Assembly: GCA_016210245.1 (NCBI GenBank)
Contig: JACQUR010000163.1
Span: 1-5,837 of the forward strand
Direction of reading: 5' to 3'
Source: Chloroflexota bacterium
Lineage (GTDB): Bacteria; Chloroflexota; UBA6077; JACQUR01
Length of the DNA: 5,837 nt
Part shown: positions 1-5,835 of the stretch, piece by piece
Layout of the letters: the number at the start of each line of letters is the position of its first letter
Position numbering within the stretch: the stretch's first letter is position 1
Position numbers and translations under genes: made by a program
The notes under the pieces: model-generated
The model's database searches: none
What the model saw: only the letters and a program-made list of their open reading frames with translations
Told to the model about the DNA's origin: nothing

Positions 1-105
1 CAATCCGTTCCAATCCGCTCAATCCGTTCCCAGAAATCCGTTGACAGCAATCCGTTCCAATCCGCTCCAATCCGCTCCCGGGAATCCCTTGACGGCAGTC
101 CGCCC
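1..105. repeat. Decamer-based tandem repeat, period about 48 bases
   Basis: The decamer CAATCCGTTC or CAATCCGCTC starts at 1, 11, 20, 48, 58 and 68. These fall into two higher-order units, 1-47 and 48-95. Each has three decamers followed by a tail of about 18 bases containing AATCC(G/C)TTGAC(A/G)G, and a degenerate third unit begins at 96. The tails (29-58 and 77-106) match at 23 of 30 bases with an offset of 48. The array is cut by the window start, so its true length is unknown. Open frames through it on both strands are low-complexity and have no supporting ribosome binding site, so I treat it as non-coding. Function is unknown. Confidence 0.85.
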
Positions 106-113
106 CGCCGCGA

Positions 114-202
114 CCAAGCCGAGCCGCGATCCTTCGGCAGGCTCAGGATGTGCGGAGCCTACGCTCATCCTGAGCCTGCCGAAGGATCGCGGCTCGGCTT
201 GG
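114..202. repeat. Perfect 37-bp inverted repeat (REP-like hairpin)
   Basis: Bases 114-150 are the exact reverse complement of 166-202, separated by a 15-base loop (151-165). After one T-T mismatch, three more pairs (152-154 with 162-164) could form inside the loop. The core CCTTCGGCAGGCTCAGGA is, from general experience, typical of dispersed palindromic repeats in GC-rich environmental bacteria. Such repeats often give spurious proteins containing PEPAEG-like strings, and that string appears in one antisense frame here. There is no T-run after the stem, so it is not a standard intrinsic terminator. It could be a mobile REP-like unit, a transcript-end stabiliser for a gene to the left, or a cruciform-forming site. 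Confidence 0.9.
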
Positions 203-240
203 CGCCGGGTGACACGAGCCCATGCGCCGCGGTTCGTTCC

Positions 241-270
241 TTGACACCGTTCCGAGCAGTGGTGGACTAT
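241..270 (+). promoter_or_regulatory. Putative sigma70-type promoter of the large secreted protein gene
   Basis: A consensus -35 hexamer TTGACA lies at 241-246. With an 18-base spacer, GACTAT at 265-270 can serve as a -10 element; it matches TATAAT only at positions 2, 5 and 6. This would start transcription near 277 and leave a leader of about 60 bases before the ATG at 338. The -35 is convincing by sequence but the -10 is weak. The same TTGACA string occurs in the tandem repeat at 41-46 and as TTGACG at 89-94, so it may be repeat-derived. Confidence 0.4.
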
Positions 271-324
271 GCACCAACAGAGACGTGCATCAGGAGTTCG
301 ACAACGTCTGACATAGCTGGGTAG

Positions 325-330
325 GGAGGT
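325..330 (+). promoter_or_regulatory. Ribosome binding site for the large secreted protein
   Basis: GGAGGT lies seven bases before the ATG at 338, in the context AGGGAGGT (323-330). It is a near-consensus Shine-Dalgarno sequence at good spacing. It fixes the start of the reading frame directly before a clear signal peptide. Confidence 0.85.
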
Positions 331-337
331 AGCGGCG

Positions 338-3300
338 ATGACACGTTCCCTGCTTGCGCAGCCACCGCACACTTCAGGAGCGACGCGGCCCCTGCGAGCC
401 GCTGGCACCCTGGTCCTCTTGCTGGCTGTCCTGTGGGCCATCGGCATCGGCGGACCTGTCTCGGCCCAGCAAGCTGGCGAGCATCGGAGCAGCGCTCCCC
501 GCGCCGCTCCAGTTCCGGCCGTTGCCACGCCCACCCCGATCGCCCTCGGCCAGCCGGGCCTCAGCTTCCGCTACGTGCAGACCTTCGGCCAGACCGAGGT
601 GGCCTACTTCGAGGACACCGCCTACCTCAACTGGCCCTACGGCCTGGGCACCGATGGGACGAACGTCTGGATCGCCGACTCGTACGGCTTGCGCGCGCTC
701 AAGTTCACCGGCGACGGCACCTTCGCGCGGCAGATCGGGCGAGCCGGCTTCCGCTACGGAGCCAGCGGCCAATCGCTCGACTGGGTCGCGGACGTGGCCG
801 TGGATAGCGGCGGCAACGTGTGGCTGGTGGATGGCAACGTCCACGTCGTCGCCAAGTTCGACTCCAGCGGCGCCTACGTGAGCAAACTCGGGCAGGACTG
901 GACCTCCGGATCGGACAACAGCCACTTCGACAGCCCGCACGGCCTCGCCTTCGACAGCACGGGCAACCTCTACGTAAGCGACCGCGACAACCATCGTGTC
1001 CAGGTCTTCACCAGCAGCGGCGCCTACCTGGCGACCATTGGGGTGGCGGGGGTTTCCGGCTCGGACAATGCCCACTTCAAGGACCCGCGCCACGTTGCCA
1101 TCGACAGCGCGGACAACCTGTACGTGGCCGACGCGGGCAACCATCGCGTCCAGGTCTTCAACGCGAGCCACGTCTATGTGGCCACGCTTGGCGTCTCAGG
1201 AGTCTCCGGCTTCGACAGCGCCCACTTCAACTGGCCCATCGGCGTGCATGTCGACGCCAGCCGGATCTACGTGGCCGACTACAACAACCACCGCGTGCAG
1301 CTCTTCGACCGGGCCACCCGTGCCTACCTGGCTACCCTCGGCACCGGCTCGGCCGGGTTGAGCAACACGCAGTTCAACCAGCCGACTGACGTGGCCGTGG
1401 ACTCCGCGGGGAGCATCTACGTAGCCGACCGGGGCAATACCCGGGTGCAGCAGTTCAGCAGCAGTCTGGCCTACGTGCGCACCTACGGCACCACCGGCGT
1501 CCCGTACCTCACCGATGCTCTCCACTACCACCGGCCAGCAGGCGCAGCCGTGGCCGCCGATGGCAGCCTGTACCTGGTCGAGCAACGTGGGCACCGGCTG
1601 CTCAAGCTGGATGCTGCTGGCGCCCCGCAGTGGACGATCGGCCAGGCCGGCGTATCGGGCTCCGACAGCGCGCACTTCAACGAGCCCAACGACGTGGACC
1701 TGGACGCCGCAGGACGCGCCTACGTAGCTGACTCCGGCAACCACCGTGTCCAGGTCTTCAACCCCGACGGCACCTACGCCGCCACCCTGGGCACCGGGTA
1801 TGGCACGGGTAGCTACCAGTTCAAGTATCCCAACGGCGTGGCGGTGGACTCGAGCGGGACCATCTACGTGGCCGACAGGGACAACCACCGCGTGCAGATC
1901 TACGACAGCAATCGTGTCTACGTGGCTGCGCTCGGAACCACCGGGCTGTCGGACTCGGACAATGCCCATTTCTGGAGCCCCTGGGACGTGGCGGTCGATG
2001 TGGCGGGCAACCTTTACGTCGCGGACCGCGACAACCAGCGCGTCCAGGTCTTCAACAGCAGCCGGGCCTACGTGCGCACGATCGGCGAGAGCGGCGTCGC
2101 GGGGAGTGACTTCGGCCACCTGAGCAGTCCATACGCTGTGAGCGTGGATGCCGCGGGCCGCCTGTACGTGGCCGACCAGTCCGGCGGACGGGTGCAGGTG
2201 TTCGACACCAGCGGCGCCTATCTGACCACCATCGGGGGCAGTGGGGGCAACCGCACCGGCCAGACGCGCAATGTCGAGGGGCTGGCTCTCGACAGCGCGG
2301 GCAACCTCTACGCGGCCGATAGGACCAACCACCGCGTCCAGAAGTACGCCCCCGGCGTCCCGGACTGGGTGCAGCGCAACCTCAACGGCTTTGGGAACCC
2401 GAAGAACTCGGCCATCAGGTCCCTGGCGCCTTTCGGCGGGCAGCTCTACGCGGGCACCCACAACTCCAGCGGCAGCGGGGCGCAACTCTGGCGGGGCAGC
2501 GGCGGCGGGGACTGGGTGGCCGTGACCGTCAACGGCTTTGGCGACCCCACCAACGCGGGCATCGATCACCTGGTGGAGTTCAACGGCCGGCTCTACGCCG
2601 GGACCAGGAGCTGGGACTACGCCACCAGCGCCAGCCGTGGCGGGCAGGTGTGGCGGAGCACCGATGGCGGCACCTGGGAGCAGGTGGCCGTGGCAGGCTT
2701 CGGCGATCCCTCCAACCTGGAGGTCTTCCGCTTCGCCGTCTTCAACAACCAGCTCTACGCGGCCACGTGGAGAAGCGGCAGCCTGGGCACGGAGGTCTGG
2801 CGCAGCAGCAGCGGCGACGCCGGCACCTGGAGCCGCGTGCTGGGCAGCGGCGCTGGCGACACCAGGAACGCGGTCGGGCTGGCCTTCTCCGTCTTCAATG
2901 GCTTCCTCTACGCCGGAACCTACAACACGACGACCGGCGGGGAGGTGTGGCGCACGGCCGACGGCCTGGCCTGGACCCAGGTCAACGCCGACGGCTTCGG
3001 GTCCACCAACAACCGGGGCGTCACGGGCCTCGCGGTCTTCAACGGTGCGCTCTACGCCAGCACCTACGGCAACTCCGGGACGGCCTGGGGCCAGGTGTGG
3101 CGCTGCCAGGCGTGCGACGGCACCGACTGGGTGAAGGTGGTGGACAACGGCTCCGGCAACCTCAACTCCGGCGGGCAGAGCGGGCTGGAGGTGCTGGGCA
3201 GCCAACTCTACCTGGTGCTGGGCAACGCGACCACCGGGCTGGAGGTCTGGCGCAGCGGCACCGGCAACCCCGGCGACTGGCAGCAGGTCGGCTTCGCCGG

Positions 3301-3979
3301 CTTCGGGGACAGCAACAACGCCGAGTCCTTCTGGGACAACTCGGTGGCGGTCCTCAACCTGGGCCTGTTCATTGGCACCTCCAACTCGGCCCAGGGCGGG
3401 GAGGTGTGGCAGTACACAGCGGGCGCCGCTCCAGCCCCCACGGTCGCGGCCGTCACCCCCACCACTGGCTCGGTGCGAGGCGGTACCTCGGTCACGATCG
3501 CGGGCGCCAACTTCCAGGCTGGGGCGACGGTGGCCTTCTCCCACCTGACGGGCAGCCTGCCAGCGAGTAACGTGGTTGTGGGCAGCGCCAGCTCGCTCAC
3601 TGCGACGGCGCCCCGCAGCCCCGAGCGCTACACCAGCGGCGCCTTGAACGGCCAGTTGCGGCTGATCGGCGACGTCAACGGCGGCGGCAGCGTGACCAGC
3701 CTGGACGCGCTGTGCATCCTGCGGGCCGTGGCGAGTCTGCCGGCCACCAGCAGTTGTCCGGCGGCGATGCTGGCCACCACGGTGGACGTGGTGCTGGCTA
3801 ACCCCGATGGCCAGAGCGGGACCCTGGCCAGTGGCTACACCTATCGGAGCGCGGATGTGAACGGCAGCGGCAGCGTCACCAGTCTGGATGCTCTGTGTAC
3901 CCTGCGCCAGGTAGCCGCCCTGCCTGCCACGACCTCCTGTCCCGCACCGCCTGTCAGTGCGCCGGCCGGGAACGGATAG
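338..3979 (+). CDS. Secreted NHL-repeat beta-propeller protein with IPT/TIG and dockerin-like motifs
   Basis: This gene encodes a 1213-residue exported protein with no recognisable enzyme motif; an extracellular binding or scaffold role is inference. Residues 1-43 look like a signal peptide, with basic residues before a hydrophobic stretch (about 22-38) and a VSA|QQ cleavage site. Residues about 79-673 hold twelve NHL repeats of about 50 residues, most carrying (I/L)YVADxxNHRVQVF. Blades 1 and 7 lack the NHRVQ signature and resemble each other, with Y79 and Y379 exactly 300 residues apart, so this reads as two six-blade propellers. Residues about 674-1029 hold seven repeats of another type (FNGxLYAGT, GGEVWRS, DWxxV, GFGD), probably one seven-blade propeller; repeat 5 has a CQAC pair (923-926). 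An IPT/TIG domain follows (about 1034-1170), interrupted near 1093-1145 by a dockerin-like EF-hand motif starting at D1112. A second copy (D1173) is near the C-terminus. No transmembrane tail or LPXTG anchor is visible. The start is supported by the ribosome binding site at 325-330, and the stop is TAG. Confidence 0.95.
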   Translation: MTRSLLAQPPHTSGATRPLRAAGTLVLLLAVLWAIGIGGPVSAQQAGEHRSSAPRAAPVPAVATPTPIALGQPGLSFRYVQTFGQTEVAYFEDTAYLNWPYGLGTDGTNVWIADSYGLRALKFTGDGTFARQIGRAGFRYGASGQSLDWVADVAVDSGGNVWLVDGNVHVVAKFDSSGAYVSKLGQDWTSGSDNSHFDSPHGLAFDSTGNLYVSDRDNHRVQVFTSSGAYLATIGVAGVSGSDNAHFKDPRHVAIDSADNLYVADAGNHRVQVFNASHVYVATLGVSGVSGFDSAHFNWPIGVHVDASRIYVADYNNHRVQLFDRATRAYLATLGTGSAGLSNTQFNQPTDVAVDSAGSIYVADRGNTRVQQFSSSLAYVRTYGTTGVPYLTDALHYHRPAGAAVAADGSLYLVEQRGHRLLKLDAAGAPQWTIGQAGVSGSDSAHFNEPNDVDLDAAGRAYVADSGNHRVQVFNPDGTYAATLGTGYGTGSYQFKYPNGVAVDSSGTIYVADRDNHRVQIYDSNRVYVAALGTTGLSDSDNAHFWSPWDVAVDVAGNLYVADRDNQRVQVFNSSRAYVRTIGESGVAGSDFGHLSSPYAVSVDAAGRLYVADQSGGRVQVFDTSGAYLTTIGGSGGNRTGQTRNVEGLALDSAGNLYAADRTNHRVQKYAPGVPDWVQRNLNGFGNPKNSAIRSLAPFGGQLYAGTHNSSGSGAQLWRGSGGGDWVAVTVNGFGDPTNAGIDHLVEFNGRLYAGTRSWDYATSASRGGQVWRSTDGGTWEQVAVAGFGDPSNLEVFRFAVFNNQLYAATWRSGSLGTEVWRSSSGDAGTWSRVLGSGAGDTRNAVGLAFSVFNGFLYAGTYNTTTGGEVWRTADGLAWTQVNADGFGSTNNRGVTGLAVFNGALYASTYGNSGTAWGQVWRCQACDGTDWVKVVDNGSGNLNSGGQSGLEVLGSQLYLVLGNATTGLEVWRSGTGNPGDWQQVGFAGFGDSNNAESFWDNSVAVLNLGLFIGTSNSAQGGEVWQYTAGAAPAPTVAAVTPTTGSVRGGTSVTIAGANFQAGATVAFSHLTGSLPASNVVVGSASSLTATAPRSPERYTSGALNGQLRLIGDVNGGGSVTSLDALCILRAVASLPATSSCPAAMLATTVDVVLANPDGQSGTLASGYTYRSADVNGSGSVTSLDALCTLRQVAALPATTSCPAPPVSAPAGNG
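3671..3943 (+). repeat. Duplicated dockerin-like EF-hand coding segments
   Basis: Two 90-base in-frame segments, 3671-3760 and 3854-3943, encode 30-residue dockerin-like motifs (D1112-P1141 and D1173-P1202). Both have DVNGxGSVTSLDALC, then LR, and end in SCP. They are identical at 25 of 30 residues but at only 65 of 90 bases, and 14 of the 25 shared residues use different codons. The protein is therefore more conserved than the DNA, pointing to an old duplication kept by selection. In a type I dockerin calcium loop, position 5 is usually D; here it is G in copy 1 and S in copy 2. Paired cysteines 14 residues apart in each copy (1126/1140 and 1187/1201) could form disulfides. Confidence 0.8.
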
Positions 3980-3987
3980 CTGTCAAC
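3969..3987 (-). repeat. Inverted copy of the upstream tandem-repeat tail motif
   Basis: Read on the minus strand, this 19-base stretch matches 40-58 at 18 of 19 bases, so a copy of the tail motif (TTGACAGC..TCCGTTCC) lies on each side of the large gene in opposite orientation. The TAG stop of that gene (3977-3979) is inside this copy. The match does not extend beyond 19 bases. It could be a dispersed-repeat remnant or the edge of a moved segment; chance is unlikely but not excluded. Confidence 0.55.
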
Positions 3988-4048
3988 TCGGGCGGGCGGC
4001 CGGACAGTGGCGGGTGCAGTTCGGGGCGCGAGGAACGGGGCAGTGGGC

Positions 4049-5473
4049 TCAGGCCAGCGCCCGGGCCAGGTAGCGGCCCCGGGGTGGACCGACCGGCTGG
4101 CCGTTTTCGGCCACCACCGTGCCTCGCAGCAGGGTGAGACGGGGCCAGCCGATGAGCTCCAGGCCCTCGTAAGCGGAGCAGTCGGCCCAGGAGTGCAGGC
4201 GCAGCGGGTCAACCGCCTGGCGACGGGCGGGGTCGACGATCACCAGGTCGGCGTCGGAGCCCGGCTGCAGCGCACCCTTGCGCGGGTAGAGGCCGAAGGC
4301 CCGGGCGGGTTCGCGGCAGCACAGCTCCACCAACCGCTCCAGGCCAAGCCGGCCCGCGGCTACGCCCATGGTCCACAGGAGCGGCAGCAGGGTTGCCACG
4401 CCGCCCGAGCCGGCGACGGCTCGCTCGACGCTGCCATCCGGCACCTTCCGCGCGCGCAGGTTGGGCACGTGGTCCGAGCCCAGGCACTGGATGGTGCCGT
4501 CGGCCAGCCCGCTCCAGAGGGCCTCGGTATCGGCGCGGTGGCGCACGGGTGGGTTGAACTTGGCCATTGGCCCCTGGTCGGCGTGGCTCTCCAGGTTCAG
4601 GACCAGGTACTGGGGGCAGGTTTCGGCCGTGACTGCGCCGCCTTCGGCCCGGGCGCTCCGCACTGCCTGCAGGCCCTCGACCGAGCTGACGTGGACGGCG
4701 TAGTAGTGTGCTCCCAGCGCTCGAGCGAACACGGCCGACTTGCGGATCTCCGAGGCTTCGAGCGTGCCGGGGAAGCGCGCCTCCCACGCCTCCAGTCCCC
4801 GCTTGCCGGCCGCCAGCTCGGCTCCCACGGCCTGGATGACCTGGCCATTCTCCGCGTGGACCATGGCCAGCGCCCCGACCTCCGCGCAGCGCTTGAAGCC
4901 CAGAAACACGGTGCCCTCGTCCGGGTACAGCGGGATGCCTACCCGCGCTCCCGAGTCGGACGTGGGCGGGTTGAGCAGGCGGAACTTGAACGAGCGGACG
5001 CCGCACTCTTGCGCGTAGGCTGGGATCTCCTGGGCCTGCTCGCGGGTCATAATGTAGAAGCTGTAGCCCAGGTCCACGTGCGCCTCGGTTTCGGCGATGC
5101 GTCGCCCGACCTCGAAGACGCGCAAGTAGGAGACGACGTCCTCCGGGCGCGAGACCTCGCGGGTTTCGTAGCCCATCCTGGTCGCCTTGACCGTTCCCAG
5201 CATGGTAGTCACACCGCCCACCGCGGCGCTGCGCGTCTCGGAGACCACATCCGGGGCAAGCGCGCGGAAGTTGCCGGGGTGGGTGTGCGGGTCGACCAGG
5301 CCGGGCAGCACGTAGTCCCCCCGGGCGTCGATCGTCTGGCGGGCCGGCGGCAGGCTGCCCGGCGCGCTAATGGCTGCCACCCGCTCTCCGGCGATGCCCA
5401 CCTCAGCCGGCCAGACGCCCTCCGGCGTCACCACGCGCCCGCCGACGACGGCCAGATCCAGCAGTTCCACCAC
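4049..5473 (-). CDS. Dihydropyrimidinase/hydantoinase/dihydroorotase-family cyclic amidohydrolase
   Basis: The product is a 474-residue cytosolic binuclear metallohydrolase of the cyclic amidohydrolase family, which opens cyclic amide rings such as hydantoins, dihydropyrimidines, dihydroorotate or allantoin. Numbered from the GTG at 5473, the ligand set is complete: D61-P-H63-T-H65 in GLVDPHTHPG, K163 in SFKF (the expected carboxylated lysine), H206 in VHAENG, H261 in YAVHVSS and D334 in LGSDHVP. AETCPQYL (283-290) and KFNPPVR (305-311) are also family hallmarks. The N-terminal (about 3-55) and C-terminal strands form the usual small beta domain around the barrel. The frame is open to a GTG at 5560, but that start lacks a well-spaced ribosome binding site and adds 29 residues unlike the family. 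GTG 5473 has GGAGGT six bases upstream; GTG 5470 is also possible. Substrate is uncertain: the FMAYK motif common after the lysine in hydantoinases is FRLLNPP here. The gene converges with the large secreted-protein gene, leaving a 69-base gap, and no pathway partner is in the window. Confidence 0.93.
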   Translation of the reverse strand: MVELLDLAVVGGRVVTPEGVWPAEVGIAGERVAAISAPGSLPPARQTIDARGDYVLPGLVDPHTHPGNFRALAPDVVSETRSAAVGGVTTMLGTVKATRMGYETREVSRPEDVVSYLRVFEVGRRIAETEAHVDLGYSFYIMTREQAQEIPAYAQECGVRSFKFRLLNPPTSDSGARVGIPLYPDEGTVFLGFKRCAEVGALAMVHAENGQVIQAVGAELAAGKRGLEAWEARFPGTLEASEIRKSAVFARALGAHYYAVHVSSVEGLQAVRSARAEGGAVTAETCPQYLVLNLESHADQGPMAKFNPPVRHRADTEALWSGLADGTIQCLGSDHVPNLRARKVPDGSVERAVAGSGGVATLLPLLWTMGVAAGRLGLERLVELCCREPARAFGLYPRKGALQPGSDADLVIVDPARRQAVDPLRLHSWADCSAYEGLELIGWPRLTLLRGTVVAENGQPVGPPRGRYLARALA

Positions 5474-5634
5474 AGCTCCACCTCCCCACTCGGTGCGTGC
5501 GTTGCCTGGCGACGCTCGGGGCCGAGCCGACCAGGCCCAAGCTGGTAGCCGAACGCTCACGCTCCCGATCGCCGCACGGATATCTTACCTGTTGCACGGG
5601 GAAGATCGTAGCGCGGGGGCTGTGCCCAGTTCTT
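5474..5634. other. Amidohydrolase upstream region without a visible gene
   Basis: Apart from the ribosome binding site, this stretch shows no supported gene. It contains the only noticeably less GC-rich patch in the right part of the window (about 5579-5596). On the minus strand that patch includes TAAGAT (5587-5582), which could be a weak -10 element, but no good -35 hexamer is found 15-18 bases further upstream. The promoter of the amidohydrolase probably lies here but cannot be placed with confidence. Confidence 0.4.
5480..5485 (-). promoter_or_regulatory. Ribosome binding site that sets the amidohydrolase start
   Basis: On the minus strand GGAGGT sits six bases before GTG 5473 and nine before GTG 5470, within a GGGGAGGTGG context. 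It supports a start here over the more upstream GTG at 5560. The homologous part of the protein (DLAVVGGRVVTPEG) begins a few residues later, which agrees. Confidence 0.75.
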
Positions 5635-5718
5635 GTGCGTAGAGGTCGTAGGGGCAGACGGCCCGGTCTGCCCGCTGGTGCGTAGAGGTCGTAGGGGCAG
5701 ACGGCCCTGTCTGCCCGC
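5635..5718. repeat. Two tandem 41-bp repeats, each with a hairpin
   Basis: Copy 1 is 5635-5675 and copy 2 is 5678-5718. They are identical at 40 of 41 bases, differing only at 5665 (G) and 5708 (T), and lie 43 bases apart. Each has GTAGGGGCAGAC followed by GTCTGCCC, giving a perfect 8-bp stem with a 6-base loop: 5652-5659 with 5666-5673, and 5695-5702 with 5709-5716. The GTAGGGGC start resembles palindromic intergenic repeats common in Chloroflexota-like genomes (recollection, not a search). There is no T-run, so a standard terminator is unlikely. The copies sit upstream of the amidohydrolase. Confidence 0.88.
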
Positions 5719-5835
5719 CGCCCCGAGGGCGGCAGAGCGTGGTGGCCAGGGGGCCGGCCAGCAGCTCTCCTCCCGCCCTCTGGTCACCACGCACAGCCGC
5801 CCGCGGGGCGGCGGGCCGACCGGGCCGGCGGCCCC
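5694..5835. repeat. Large imperfect inverted repeat with nested hairpins
   Basis: Bases 5694-5753 pair with 5776-5835 at 51 of 60 positions around a 22-base centre. Each arm carries its own small palindromes. GCCGCCC-NNN-GGGCGGC occurs at 5717-5733 and again at 5796-5812, with identical stems and a change only in the loop. The outer part of the left arm is the hairpin of 41-bp copy 2, so the right arm carries a third, diverged copy in opposite orientation. The structure runs to the window edge and may extend beyond. It looks like two repeat elements inserted head to head, or one MITE-like unit; no target-site duplication can be checked because the right end is cut off. Confidence 0.8.

Noticed and set aside
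41..244. Short open frame on the plus strand, 67 codons
   Set aside because: It is made of repeat and hairpin sequence, begins at a non-ATG codon within the repeat, and has no ribosome binding site.
281..309. AGACGT and ACGTCT inverted pair in the leader of the large gene
   Set aside because: Only six base pairs with a 17-base loop; too short to claim an operator or attenuator.
19..534. Open frame on the minus strand of 171 codons
   Set aside because: It runs through the tandem repeat, the perfect palindrome and the opposite strand of a real signal peptide region; it has the PEPAEG-type string typical of spurious repeat translations and no domain.
1196..3544. Long open frame on the minus strand, 782 codons
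   Set aside because: It is antisense to the NHL and second propeller regions, is low-complexity, and arises from high GC and repeated codons; the sense frame has clear protein families.
3980..4048. Possible bidirectional terminator in the convergent gap
   Set aside because: Only a five-base CTGTC/GACAG pairing and GC-rich partial pairings are visible, with no T-run on either strand.
4007..5548. Long open frame on the plus strand, 513 codons
   Set aside because: It is the antisense shadow of the amidohydrolase, whose metal ligands are all in the minus-strand frame.
5582..5610. Minus-strand promoter with TAAGAT as -10
   Set aside because: No acceptable -35 hexamer at 15-18 base spacing, so not listed as a promoter.
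5635..5718. CRISPR-like array
   Set aside because: Only two copies, nearly contiguous with a two-base gap and internally palindromic; there are no spacers and no cas genes.
5557..5794. Two overlapping minus-strand open frames upstream of the amidohydrolase
   Set aside because: They translate the 41-bp repeats (repeated Leu-Arg-Pro or Tyr-Asp-Leu-Tyr-like strings) and have no homology or ribosome binding support.
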